DNA of 64,000 nt from Denitrobacterium detoxificans (GTDB taxonomy: Bacteria > Actinomycetota > Coriobacteriia > Coriobacteriales > Eggerthellaceae), in contig NZ_CP011402.1 in the NCBI RefSeq assembly GCF_001643775.1, positions 1,286,001 to 1,350,000 of the forward strand, given 5' to 3'. A program made the position numbers and the translations under genes. Shown here in pieces: positions 53,689 through 62,642 of the stretch. The notes under the pieces were generated by a model. That model did not search any database, was not told where the DNA came from, and saw nothing but the letters and a program-made list of their open reading frames with translations. Positions within the stretch are counted from its first letter, which is position 1; each line of letters begins with the position of its first letter.

Positions 53689-54810
53689 CTACCGCTCCAT
53701 GACGACGGGGATGGTAATGCGAATGCCATTCTTCTGCACGGAGACCGACGGCACCACGTTTTCATCGAGGTAATACGCTTCGGCAAGATCGGCATAGGCC
53801 CGAGCAACGCCTGCGCGAAACGCAGCAAGGTCCTCGGGGGCAATCTTCAGCGAACGCGGGTCGACATGAAGGAGCCCATCATCCGGCTGGTCGGTGGCAT
53901 GAGCGGTCGCAGCATTCTTCTTGGCACGCAGGGGCTTGGCGTTTTCGTCGCGAATGACTACTTGAGAGGCAAGATCCTGAAGCGGCTGGATTTGGCCATC
54001 CATAATGCGGCGAGCACTGCGCGCAGAAAGCTGCAAGCCAAGCGAAGCGGCAATGTCGGCAAACTCCTCGGGCGTACCTGCAATTGAGATGCGCTTCAAA
54101 ATGGGCAGCTGCGCGGGGTCGTTACAAAACGCAAGCGTCGACTTGCTGAGCACCGAGCGGCCGAAGGCCCACAGCGTTGCGGCGATTTCAATAGCAGAGC
54201 CCATGTACACCTGCACGGACGTACGATCGATATAGGCGAACTCGGTTGCCGTACGTACGATATTGCGAGGGCCGCGCACGGTAACGGTTCCAGCAGCAGT
54301 TCGAATGAACGCAGGATGCGTACTCTGGTCGGTTTTCTCGGGCAACTTGGTGGCGTCGGTTTCCACCAGGAACGAAGAGCCGCCCGCAGGCATGGTTTCC
54401 TGAATACGCGCAAGCTTGGCGTTCTCGCGAATGGCATACAGGGCCATACCGCGGCCATGAATGCCCCACGTATCCATGTGCACCGTATCGAGCTTACTGG
54501 TAACGCGGGCTTCGAAGATGCGCTCGCGCATGTGATCGGGTACGCCATCGCCATCGTCGAGCATAACCAGGCGACGCGTATTACCCTCGCGCCCCGTAGC
54601 CAGATAGATGCTATGCGCATGGGCGTCGCGCGCATTGCGCAGCATCTCGATGACAATGTCCTCCACGCTGCGAACGTCGTGCTTTGCCTGACGGCGTTCG
54701 GCTTCCGCGCTACGTAAACGGACGAAGCCATCCCCGAAGTCGTCTTCGACTCGGAGATGGCTTTCGCCCGTTACTGATTCAACGAATTGAGCGAGGTCTT
54801 CAGAAGACAT
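53689..54810 (-). CDS. GHKL-type ATPase domain protein of unknown function
   Basis: Predicted 373-residue soluble protein. ATG at 54810 begins one base after the rny stop, indicating coupling. Residues about 45-130 contain the Bergerat fold: N-box EDIVIEMLRNARDA (Glu55, Asn59), G1 LDDGDGVP and G2 GIHGRGMAL. There is no histidine-phosphorylation domain or sensor domain. Residues 210-373 are not recognised. In Bacillus the neighbouring position between rny and spoVS is held by the phosphodiesterase gene ymdB; here this ATPase sits there. Function unknown, possibly a partner of RNase Y or SpoVS. Confidence 0.7.
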   Translation of the reverse strand: MSSEDLAQFVESVTGESHLRVEDDFGDGFVRLRSAEAERRQAKHDVRSVEDIVIEMLRNARDAHAHSIYLATGREGNTRRLVMLDDGDGVPDHMRERIFEARVTSKLDTVHMDTWGIHGRGMALYAIRENAKLARIQETMPAGGSSFLVETDATKLPEKTDQSTHPAFIRTAAGTVTVRGPRNIVRTATEFAYIDRTSVQVYMGSAIEIAATLWAFGRSVLSKSTLAFCNDPAQLPILKRISIAGTPEEFADIAASLGLQLSARSARRIMDGQIQPLQDLASQVVIRDENAKPLRAKKNAATAHATDQPDDGLLHVDPRSLKIAPEDLAAFRAGVARAYADLAEAYYLDENVVPSVSVQKNGIRITIPVVMER

Positions 54811-54811
54811 G

Positions 54812-56383
54812 CTACTTGGCGATGCCGATTGCACGGCTTTCGCGGATAACGACTACCTTGACCTGGCCGGGATACTGCATCTCGTTTTCGATCTGCTGCG
54901 CGATGTCGTGCGCGAGGACCGTGGTGGTTGCCTCGTCGACGACCTCGGGCTCAACCATGACGCGAAGCTCGCGGCCAGCCTGGATGGCGTAGGTACGCTC
55001 GACGCCCTTGTGGGCATTGGCGATTTCCTCGAGCTTTTCCAGGCGCTTGACGTAGGCGTCGAGGGTTTCCTTGCGAGCGCCGGGGCGTGCAGCGGAAACG
55101 GCATCGGCAGCCTGGACGAGCACGTCGAGAACGCTATTGGGCTCGACGTCATTGTGATGAGCCTCGATGGCATGCACGATTTCGGGCTTTTCGCCGAAAC
55201 GACGGGCAAGATCGGCACCGATGACGGCGTGGCTACCGTCGACTTCGCGGTCGATGGCCTTGCCGATGTCGTGCAGCAGGCCGGCGCGCTTGGCAACGAT
55301 GGGATCCAAGCCCAGCTCGGAAGCCATGACGCCGGAAAGATAGGCAACTTCCAGACTGTGGTCGAGCACATTTTGGCCATAGCTCGTGCGGTACAGCAGA
55401 CGACCAAGCGTATGAACCAGCTCGGGATGCAGGTCGTGCATGCCCGTATCGAAGGCAGCTTGTTCGCCCGCTTCGTCGATCTTCTGGTTTACGAGCTTTT
55501 CGGCCTTCTTGTACATTTCCTCGATGCGCGCGGGATGAATGCGACCGTCGGCGATGAGGTTTTCCATGGTCACGCGACCGATTTCGCGGCGTACCGGGTC
55601 GAAGCAGCTGATCGTAACGCACTCGGGAGTGTCGTCGATGATGAGGTTGGTACCCGTGAGCTGCTCGAACGAACGGATGTTGCGACCCTCGCGGCCGATG
55701 ATGCGGCCCTTCATGTCGTCGCTGGGAATGTGAATAGCCGAAACGGTGATTTCGGACGTATGGTCGGCGGCAACGCGCTGAATGGCGATGCTCAGGATCT
55801 CGCGCGACTTCTTGTCGGACTCCGCCTTGGCGCGGGTTTCGGCCTCGCGGATGATAGCGGCAGATTCGTGCGCCACTTCGTCCTTCAGGTTGTCGAGCAG
55901 TTCCGTCTTCGCCTCGTCGGACGTCATGCCGGCAACCTTTTCGAGCTGACGGTTGATTTCCAGATGCTCTTCTTCCACCTCGGCACGACGACGCTCGAGC
56001 TGCTTCTCGCTTTCGCGAAGATCGCGGGAACGCTTGTCGACCTGACCCTGCATGCTGGAAATCTGATGCTCGCGCGCATCGAGCGAATCGCTGCGATGGT
56101 CGAGCGACTTCTCGCGCTGGTTCAGGCGGTCTTCCTGAGAGCGCACGTCCTTCAGACGCTCGGAGCGTTCGGCTTCGATGGACTGACGCATTTCGAGCGC
56201 CTTGTCCTTAGCCTCAACTTCGGCTTCACGACGAAGCGTATCGGCTTGCTTGCGAGCGCTTTCGATGAGCGACTGAGCTTCCTGGGCCGTCTGCTTCTGC
56301 TTCGAGGAATTCAATGCGCTAACGGCGACGAAGGCGATAACAGCGCCAACAGCAACGCCGACAACGGCAAAGATTATTTCCAT
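54812..56383 (-). CDS. rny: Ribonuclease Y
   Basis: Membrane-attached endoribonuclease starting bulk mRNA decay. The start at 56383 follows GGAAGGGGAG, giving 523 residues. Order: N-terminal membrane helix ([19 protein letters not shown]), long charged coiled coil (about 30-180), KH domain ([19 protein letters not shown]) and HD domain with catalytic HDIGKAID. All conserved parts are present. Confidence 0.98.
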   Translation of the reverse strand: MEIIFAVVGVAVGAVIAFVAVSALNSSKQKQTAQEAQSLIESARKQADTLRREAEVEAKDKALEMRQSIEAERSERLKDVRSQEDRLNQREKSLDHRSDSLDAREHQISSMQGQVDKRSRDLRESEKQLERRRAEVEEEHLEINRQLEKVAGMTSDEAKTELLDNLKDEVAHESAAIIREAETRAKAESDKKSREILSIAIQRVAADHTSEITVSAIHIPSDDMKGRIIGREGRNIRSFEQLTGTNLIIDDTPECVTISCFDPVRREIGRVTMENLIADGRIHPARIEEMYKKAEKLVNQKIDEAGEQAAFDTGMHDLHPELVHTLGRLLYRTSYGQNVLDHSLEVAYLSGVMASELGLDPIVAKRAGLLHDIGKAIDREVDGSHAVIGADLARRFGEKPEIVHAIEAHHNDVEPNSVLDVLVQAADAVSAARPGARKETLDAYVKRLEKLEEIANAHKGVERTYAIQAGRELRVMVEPEVVDEATTTVLAHDIAQQIENEMQYPGQVKVVVIRESRAIGIAK

Positions 56384-56427
56384 CGGACTCCCCTTCCTGG
56401 TAATCCTGTTTAGTGTTTCAAGTGCAT

Positions 56428-56451
56428 AAAAAAGCCAGTGATTACACTGGC
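56428..56451 (-). terminator. Terminator after recX
   Basis: GCCAGTG-TAAT-CACTGGC on the minus strand followed by TTTTTT. It ends the recA-recX transcript upstream of rny. Confidence 0.9.
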
Positions 56452-56624
56452 ATGAGATTGCACGGGTGTAAGGCACCCGACTCTATATATTGAATTGTAT
56501 ATATAAAACACCTTTTCAGGTATGCTTTCTCATGCTCTTCTACTATAGGCGTTGCAGCGAAGATAACACGCGGGAATTGCGAAAATAATGGCAAAAGCCA
56601 CGAAAGTTTCCGCGGGTGTGCCAT

Positions 56625-57197
56625 TTAGTCACGCGATTCGAACCATTCCCTTGTGGCGCGTGAGGCAACGGAAGGCGCGTATCCCTTTGCGATAAGCTTA
56701 CGGTACGCACCGCCCCAGACATCCTTACAGCGCGGTTCGTGCTTAAGCAGGAAAGCCACCGCCCGCTGGGTTTGCTCGTCTTCGGAAAGCCCGTAGGAGG
56801 CACCTTCGTCTTCGAAAAACGGCGCAGGATCAATGCCGAATTTACGCTGCAATTCACGCTCGATGGCAACGCGACCTTTGCCCATGGAAACGCGTGAGCG
56901 AATGTACGCCTCGGCGAAACGCGAATCACTAACCAACCCGCAGGCTGCGGCACGATCGACAGCTGATTGAGACTCCTCTTGCGTATACCCAGCACGCACA
57001 AGACGTTCGAGCAATTCATGCTGCGACCTGTCGCGCTGGGCACAGAGGCGAATAATGCGATCGAAGGGTGGCGTGGAGGGGCGTTCCACGCCCGATGCGT
57101 GCGCTTCCGAGTTTGAGCGACGCGAACGACGCCGCTTAGGCACGCTTGGCTCGGGATCGAAAGAGGATACGGCCCTACCCCGCCCTTCGGAGTTCAT
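56625..57197 (-). CDS. recX: Regulatory protein RecX
   Basis: Inhibitor of RecA filament growth. The 190 residues start with a charged tail (residues 1-45), then three-helix repeats with LLERLVRAGYTQEE, GLVSDSRFAEAYIRSRVSMGKG and a C-terminal KLIAKGYAPSVASRA. It lies 6 bases downstream of recA, the classic arrangement, so it shares the LexA-controlled promoter. Confidence 0.94.
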   Translation of the reverse strand: MNSEGRGRAVSSFDPEPSVPKRRRSRRSNSEAHASGVERPSTPPFDRIIRLCAQRDRSQHELLERLVRAGYTQEESQSAVDRAAACGLVSDSRFAEAYIRSRVSMGKGRVAIERELQRKFGIDPAPFFEDEGASYGLSEDEQTQRAVAFLLKHEPRCKDVWGGAYRKLIAKGYAPSVASRATREWFESRD

Positions 57198-57203
57198 GAG
57201 ATG

Positions 57204-58268
57204 CTACTTACGCTTTGCCGGTTTCGGATCGGGCGTGACTTCGGTGGCCTTTGCCTCTTCGGCAGAGGGAAGCACCATGTCGTATTCCTCACGCACCTTC
57301 ACTTCCAGCTCGTCGCGCAGATCGGGGTTTTCCTCGAGCGTGCGCTTAGCCGCTTCACGACCCTGGCCAAGGCGCTCTTCGCCGTAGGTATACCAGGCGC
57401 CACTCTTCTTCACCAGGCCACACTCGACAGCCATGTCGAGGATGCAGCCCGTCTTGGAAACGCCCAAGCCATAGATGAGGTCGAATTCAGCCTGGCGGAA
57501 CGGAGGGGCCACCTTGTTCTTTACAACCTTGGCACGCACGCGGTTACCCACCGTTTCGCCATTGATCTTCACGTAGTCGCAGCGGCGAACTTCGATGCGC
57601 ACGCTGCTGAAGAACTTCAGCGCGCGGCCACCCGTGGTGGTTTCGGGGTTGCCGAACATAACGCCGATCTTTTCGCGCAGCTGATTGATGAAGATGCAGG
57701 TGGTATTCGAACGAGACAGCGAACCGGCAAGCTTGCGCAGGGCCTGACTCATAAGGCGAGCCTGCAGGCCAACCGTAGTATCGCCGATTTCGCCTTCGAT
57801 TTCGGCGCGGGGAACCAGGGCGGCAACGGAGTCGACGACCACGGCATCGATAGCGCCACTGCGTACGAGCATGTCGCAGATTTCAAGAGCCTGTTCGCCC
57901 GTGTCGGGCTGGCTGATGAGAACGTCGTCGATATCGACGCCCAGGCGGGCCGCATATACGGGATCGAGCGCATGTTCGGCGTCGATAAAGGCAACAACGC
58001 CGCCCTGCGCCTGCGCTTCCGCCAAGATGTGCAGCGCAAGCGTAGTTTTACCGCCCGATTCGGGGCCGTAGATCTCGACGATACGGCCACGCGGCACGCC
58101 GCCAATGCCCAAGGCGGCGTCGAGCGGAAGGGCGCCCGTGGGAATGACGCCAATATCGAGGTTGTGACCGCCCTCGCCCAGCTTCATGATGGAACCGCGA
58201 CCAAACTTCTGCTCTATCTGGTCGGTTGTGAGTTTAAGGATTTGTTCTTTGCTCTGACTCTGGGCCAT
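57204..58268 (-). CDS. recA: Recombinase RecA
   Basis: Strand exchange and SOS coprotease. The 354 residues contain Walker [10 protein letters not shown], the DNA-binding loops (IRGGVI-like region and [20 protein letters not shown]), and [10 protein letters not shown]. The start is at 58268. Its promoter contains a LexA box in the spacer (58305-58318). Downstream recX follows at once. Confidence 0.98.
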   Translation of the reverse strand: MAQSQSKEQILKLTTDQIEQKFGRGSIMKLGEGGHNLDIGVIPTGALPLDAALGIGGVPRGRIVEIYGPESGGKTTLALHILAEAQAQGGVVAFIDAEHALDPVYAARLGVDIDDVLISQPDTGEQALEICDMLVRSGAIDAVVVDSVAALVPRAEIEGEIGDTTVGLQARLMSQALRKLAGSLSRSNTTCIFINQLREKIGVMFGNPETTTGGRALKFFSSVRIEVRRCDYVKINGETVGNRVRAKVVKNKVAPPFRQAEFDLIYGLGVSKTGCILDMAVECGLVKKSGAWYTYGEERLGQGREAAKRTLEENPDLRDELEVKVREEYDMVLPSAEEAKATEVTPDPKPAKRK

Positions 58269-58298
58269 GTTCTCCTCGATTCTGTACGGATTAGCCTA

Positions 58299-58326
58299 AT
58301 TATACGAACATTTGTTTGCTCGTCAA
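58299..58326 (-). promoter_or_regulatory. recA promoter
   Basis: Minus strand TTGACG (58326-58321) and TATAAT (58304-58299), spacer 16. The LexA box occupies the first 14 bases next to the -10. Confidence 0.85.
58305..58318. promoter_or_regulatory. LexA box at recA
   Basis: CGAAC-ATTT-GTTTG, close to the Gram-positive LexA consensus, placed inside the recA promoter spacer. Confidence 0.88.
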
Positions 58327-58407
58327 GAACGTACCTTAAGAATCGAGGAGCGCAGTGACGGCGCGACACAAGAAAGGTCGCAAAATGATTGCGAAAAGCT
58401 AGCGCGA

Positions 58408-59577
58408 TTATTCCGAATACGTGGCAAGCGATGCGCGAACGAGGCGAAGCGCTTCGTGAACCGTTTGGGCGCGCACGCGTTCGCGGTCGCCCTCGAAGTG
58501 ATAAAGCTTCGCAAACGTCATATTCGCATCGGACAAGCCAATCCACACAGTGCCCACCGGCTTACCGGGAACTGCGCCGCCAGGGCCCGCGATGCCCGTA
58601 ACGGCCACGGCGGTATCGACGCCCAACGCCTCGCGCGCGCCCTTCGCCATCTGGCAGGCAACTTCCTCGCTCACGGCGCCATGCTCGGCAAGCGTAGACT
58701 CCAAAACGCCCAGATGGGACTTCTTCACGTCGTTGGAATAGCTCACGATGCCACCGGCAACCACGGCCGAAGAGCCCGGAATATGCGTGAGCGTGCCGCT
58801 GATGAGACCACCCGTGCAGCTCTCGGCGGTGCCAATAACCGCATGGCACTCATTGGCCATGCGAACCACCTCGGCAGCAAGCTCCTCGTTGGTCTGGCGC
58901 GGCTCGGCCAGCTTCGTCTTCACCTGCACGCCCGGACCGGCGTCGGCACGCACGAACCCAAGGATCTCGCGCGCCTTCACGAAGTAGTCGAGCATGGAGA
59001 CGATGGTGAGTACCACGGCCACGAGCATGACGAACCAGCTAAACAGGTACAGGCCATTGCTCAGCACGGAGCCAAGATCGGTGACGGGATGGCTGTCCTT
59101 GATGATGAACAACACGATGGCGATGATCTGCGTAACCGTCTTCGCCTTGCCATACCAGCTCGCCGCAATAACAACGTTCTGGCTCGCAGCAAGCATACGA
59201 ATACCAGACACAATGAATTCCCTGGCCAAGATAATAAGCGCAACCCAAGAGGGCAAAACACCTAGTTCGATAAGAGCCAAAAGCGCCGAAGCGACTAGGA
59301 TTTTGTCGGCAAGAGGATCCATGAACTTGCCAAGCGTGGTTACTTCGTTGCGACTACGCGCCAGATGGCCATCGATGGAATCGGTTGCGGCAATGGCAAT
59401 GAACACGCCAGCGGCCACCCAGGGCTTCCACACGGCGGCATCGGCCCATTGCGGGAACCATTCGGGCCACGGGCTGATAATGGCGATGACGAAGAAGGGG
59501 ATGAGGAGAATGCGAGCCAGCGTTACCTTGTTGGCTGGAGTCCAGAGCTTTTCGCGCTGCGAAGCTGTCTGAGACAT
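58408..59577 (-). CDS. PgsA-CinA fusion: phosphatidylglycerophosphate synthase and nicotinamide-nucleotide amidase
   Basis: A single 389-residue open frame joins two enzymes. Residues 1-210 are a CDP-alcohol phosphatidyltransferase of the PgsA type, with DSIDGHLARSRNEVTTLG and FMDPLADK (residues 66-92) and about five helices. A linker (about 211-230) leads to a CinA C-terminal domain (about 231-389) with GTAESCTGGLISG (249-261), SYSNDVKKSHLGV and TGIAGPGGAVPG, typical of the NMN amidase that recycles nicotinamide mononucleotide. The genes are often adjacent in other bacteria; here no stop or frame change separates them. Start overlaps nothing; rimO ends 1 base away. Confidence 0.92.
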   Translation of the reverse strand: MSQTASQREKLWTPANKVTLARILLIPFFVIAIISPWPEWFPQWADAAVWKPWVAAGVFIAIAATDSIDGHLARSRNEVTTLGKFMDPLADKILVASALLALIELGVLPSWVALIILAREFIVSGIRMLAASQNVVIAASWYGKAKTVTQIIAIVLFIIKDSHPVTDLGSVLSNGLYLFSWFVMLVAVVLTIVSMLDYFVKAREILGFVRADAGPGVQVKTKLAEPRQTNEELAAEVVRMANECHAVIGTAESCTGGLISGTLTHIPGSSAVVAGGIVSYSNDVKKSHLGVLESTLAEHGAVSEEVACQMAKGAREALGVDTAVAVTGIAGPGGAVPGKPVGTVWIGLSDANMTFAKLYHFEGDRERVRAQTVHEALRLVRASLATYSE

Positions 59578-59578
59578 G

Positions 59579-60868
59579 CTATTCGCCCTCCATTTCGTAC
59601 ATAAGCGTATCGTTGATGGTCACGCTCACGATATCGCCAATTTCGCCCTGATGGACGTACACCACGCCATCAACATCAGGTGCCTGGCATTTCGCCCTGC
59701 CAAAGAGCTGGCCGTCTTCCTCGCTGCCCAGAACGAGCACGTCAAGCTGCGAGCCCACGCGTGCAGCGACACGCTCGCGCGAAATGGCATCGGCGATGTC
59801 GCGCACGGCCTGAGCGCGCTCGATCTTCACGTCATCGTCAATCTGATCGTCGAACGTGGCGGCACGTGTACCCTCTTCGAGCGAATACGGGAATACGCCC
59901 ACGTAATCGAAGTCGATGTCTTCCACGAAATCGCAAAGCTCTTGAAAATCATCTTCCGTTTCGCCCGGGAATCCAGCGATGAACGTAGTGCGCAGCGTAA
60001 TGCCCGGCACCATTTCGCGAATATGTGCGATGAGCTTCAGGTATTCGGCGGCGCTCCCCTTGCGGTTCATGCGCGACAGAATACGCTCGTTGGCGTGCTG
60101 GAACGGAATATCCAGATACGAGCAAATGTTCTCGTGCGACTGCATGACGCCAAGCAGCTCATCGGTGATACCCTCGGGCTGCAGGTACATGACCCTAAAC
60201 CACGTCTTGGGATACTTCTGCGCCAGCGTGGACATGAGCAAGGCCAGCGTGGACGGCTCTTCGAAATCGTCTCCCCAACGACCCGTATCCTGCGCAATGA
60301 GAACAATCTCACGCGCGCCACGCGCAATTTGCGCGGCAACGTCGGCATCGATGCGGTCGAACGGGAAGCTGTGATACCTACCACGAATGTACGGGATGGA
60401 GCAGTAACTGCAGAAGCGATTGCACCCATCGGAAATCTTCACGTACGCGCTAAGCACCTCGGGCGCGGAAGCAATCTCTTCAAGCATCGAGCGATGCGGG
60501 AACAATGCATCCAGAATGGCAACGATGTCGTCTTCCTTGCTGCACGGCACGAAGGCGGAAGCCTCGTTCAGCTCGGATGCTAGGTCGTCACCATACCGAG
60601 CAGGCATGCAACCAGCAACGATGAGCTTCACGTCGCCCGTTTCCATACCCGGAAGCCCCGCCATCTCGAAGATGGCCTGCAGGCTTTCCTCGGTAGCGCT
60701 CTGGATAAACGAACAGGTATTCACGATAACGGCCTGCGCCTCTTCAGGCTCTTCGACCATGCGATACCCGGCAGCCGAAAGGCGTGCGCGCATATTGTCA
60801 GAGTCGACCTCGTTCTTCGCGCATCCCATCGTGAGAATGTGGACCGATATTACTTCCGAAACGCTCAT
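59579..60868 (-). CDS. rimO: Ribosomal protein S12 methylthiotransferase RimO
   Basis: Radical SAM enzyme that methylthiolates an Asp of ribosomal protein S12. The 429 residues have MGCAKNEVDSD, VNTCSFIQSA, VAGCMPARYG (N-terminal cluster Cys) and DGCNRFCSYCSIPYIRGRYHS (radical SAM). The GCAKN/GCAKNEVDSD start separates RimO from MiaB. It shares a unit with pgsA-cinA, one base apart. Confidence 0.96.
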   Translation of the reverse strand: MSVSEVISVHILTMGCAKNEVDSDNMRARLSAAGYRMVEEPEEAQAVIVNTCSFIQSATEESLQAIFEMAGLPGMETGDVKLIVAGCMPARYGDDLASELNEASAFVPCSKEDDIVAILDALFPHRSMLEEIASAPEVLSAYVKISDGCNRFCSYCSIPYIRGRYHSFPFDRIDADVAAQIARGAREIVLIAQDTGRWGDDFEEPSTLALLMSTLAQKYPKTWFRVMYLQPEGITDELLGVMQSHENICSYLDIPFQHANERILSRMNRKGSAAEYLKLIAHIREMVPGITLRTTFIAGFPGETEDDFQELCDFVEDIDFDYVGVFPYSLEEGTRAATFDDQIDDDVKIERAQAVRDIADAISRERVAARVGSQLDVLVLGSEEDGQLFGRAKCQAPDVDGVVYVHQGEIGDIVSVTINDTLMYEMEGE

Positions 60869-60891
60869 GATTCTTCCTCGTACATACGCAA

Positions 60892-60926
60892 CCGAGCGCC
60901 CACGTGAAAGACACGCGTGCGCTCGG
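60892..60926 (-). terminator. Hairpin after yajQ
   Basis: CCGAGCGC and GCGCTCGG arms extended by imperfect CACGTG/CACGCG pairing; a weak T-containing tail (TTGCGT) follows on the minus strand. Confidence 0.5.
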
Positions 60927-60946
60927 CGACTTTAAAACACAATAGA

Positions 60947-61444
60947 CTAGCGGTAGTTAGTGAACTGCAGGGGCTGGCCGTAGTCGTTACCCTTCACGAA
61001 GGAAATAACATCCTGCAGGGTGTCCTTCGAAGCGCTGGAAACGCGCAGCTTGTCGCCTTCGATGGTGACCTTCGCCTTGAACTTCTGGGCCTTGATGTCC
61101 TTGTTGATCTTGCCGGCAGTGTCGCGATCGATGCCCTCGATGATGTTGGCAACCTTGCGCACCGTGCCGCCAGAAGCGTTTTCGGAAGCGCCCCACTTGA
61201 TAGCGGAAAGATCGATTCCGCGCTTGACCAGCTTGCTGGCGATGATGTCGGTAACCTGGCCGGCCACGAAATCGCTCGGCGCGTTTACCGTGATGGTTTT
61301 CGCCTGCTTGTCGAGCGCAATGCTAGAGCCGGAATCCTTCAGGTCGTAGCGCTGGGTAAGCTCCTTCTTGGCCTGGCCGTACGCATTGTCGATTTCCTGC
61401 ATGTCAACGCTGGAAACGATGTCGAAGCTGGATTCTTTTGCCAT
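60947..61444 (-). CDS. yajQ: YajQ family nucleotide-binding protein
   Basis: The 165 residues form the two-domain fold of YajQ (SFDIVSSVDMQEIDNAYGQA start, RGIDLSAIKWG, GTVRKVANIIEGIDRDTAGKINK). Members have been reported to bind c-di-GMP or other nucleotides; the regulatory target varies. Normal length. It sits between rodZ-like and rimO genes, with 38 bases on one side. Confidence 0.95.
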   Translation of the reverse strand: MAKESSFDIVSSVDMQEIDNAYGQAKKELTQRYDLKDSGSSIALDKQAKTITVNAPSDFVAGQVTDIIASKLVKRGIDLSAIKWGASENASGGTVRKVANIIEGIDRDTAGKINKDIKAQKFKAKVTIEGDKLRVSSASKDTLQDVISFVKGNDYGQPLQFTNYR

Positions 61445-61482
61445 GTAGGTACCTTTCTATGCAAACGCAGCGAGAAGACGGA

Positions 61483-62640
61483 CTACTCGCTGGTAGACGA
61501 CGTAGTTGCGGCGGTGCCGCTGGAGGCCGTATCGCTAATGGCGTCGGGATGCGCCGACTTCCATTCGGCCAGGATGTCGGAGAATTCGTACGTGACGTTC
61601 ACGATGCCGTTGGAATTCGGCTCCAACGTCTGCTGCTCGCCATTGACCGTTACGGTAACACTGGTGGTGTCGACGCAGATAATCTGCAACGTATCCGTAA
61701 AGGTGTACTGCTTCGTGGCAGGCCCCTCCACCGTGTCGGCTTCCTGGTTCGTACCATCCACGTAGACTTCGATGTACGTAGAGCCGCCATCGGCAACCGT
61801 GTACGTAAATTCGCCCTGCGTAGGCGCAACCTCAGTGGTGGATGCAGAAGAGGCATTCGTGGAAGTGCTTGAAGCGCTGGTATCGGATGCGCTGGAGCTC
61901 GACTCGGAAAGCCCCGTTACCGGCATGGTAGACGTAGCCTGCGAGCTGCTTTCGGACTTATGCGAGAAGAGGAACGAGCATACGATGATGACGATAACGA
62001 GAATGACCGCAGCGGCAATGATGAAGGGAAGCTTCGAATGACCCGTCCCATCGGCATTGCGCGCAGAGGCCGACTGGCCCACGAACGACTGCGGGGGAAG
62101 CACGGAACCACGCGAAGGATTAACGCGACCGGGAGCACCAACCTTCTTGCCCTTCACCTGGGGAACGCCACGCGAGCGTTCCATGCTCTCCAGGCCCTCC
62201 ATGTAGCTGGCTTCATTGCGCTTGCGACCGGCCTGGCGACGCGAACCGCCGTCACGCTGCTGACGACGCGGCTTCAGGTTCTGGTCGGAAGCGCGCAAGC
62301 GGGACGTACCCCCGCGATGCGGGAAGCGCGTGTTTTCCGGAGCGGCAGACATGTCGAACCCCGTACCACGCTGATGCGCACGGGAGACACCCGACTGGTA
62401 CGCATAGAGCTCGTCGATGTACATGCCCGTGATATCGGTGGGGTTCAACCCCAAATAGCGAGCATATCCATTCACCATGTTGCGCGTATAGCCACGCGGT
62501 GGCATGGCAGCGAAATTGCCCTCTTCAATGGCGCGCAGAATATCGGGACGAATGCGAAGGCGACGAGCGGTAGCGTACAGGTCGAGACCCTTACGCTCGC
62601 GCGTTTGCCGAAGTATTTCACCGAAGCTCATATCGCTCAT
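61483..62640 (-). CDS. RodZ-like protein: HTH domain, membrane helix, external beta domain
   Basis: Predicted 385-residue cell-shape or regulatory protein. Residues 4-75 are an HTH_25-type domain (GEILRQTRERKGLDLYATARRLRI, YTRNMVNGYARYLG). A long basic, disordered linker follows to about 205, then one membrane helix (about 206-228), a Ser/Thr-rich stalk and a DUF4115-like external domain (TYIEVYVDG ... YTFTDTLQIIC). RodZ binds MreB in rods; some organisms with this protein lack mreB. GGGGAG precedes ATG at 62640, which is 2 bases after the ftsK stop. Confidence 0.88.
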   Translation of the reverse strand: MSDMSFGEILRQTRERKGLDLYATARRLRIRPDILRAIEEGNFAAMPPRGYTRNMVNGYARYLGLNPTDITGMYIDELYAYQSGVSRAHQRGTGFDMSAAPENTRFPHRGGTSRLRASDQNLKPRRQQRDGGSRRQAGRKRNEASYMEGLESMERSRGVPQVKGKKVGAPGRVNPSRGSVLPPQSFVGQSASARNADGTGHSKLPFIIAAAVILVIVIIVCSFLFSHKSESSSQATSTMPVTGLSESSSSASDTSASSTSTNASSASTTEVAPTQGEFTYTVADGGSTYIEVYVDGTNQEADTVEGPATKQYTFTDTLQIICVDTTSVTVTVNGEQQTLEPNSNGIVNVTYEFSDILAEWKSAHPDAISDTASSGTAATTSSTSE

Positions 62641-62642
62641 GC

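Noticed and set aside
54809-56413. Open frame of 534 codons on the plus strand
   Set aside because: Exact antisense of rny, with no ribosome site or recognisable domain.
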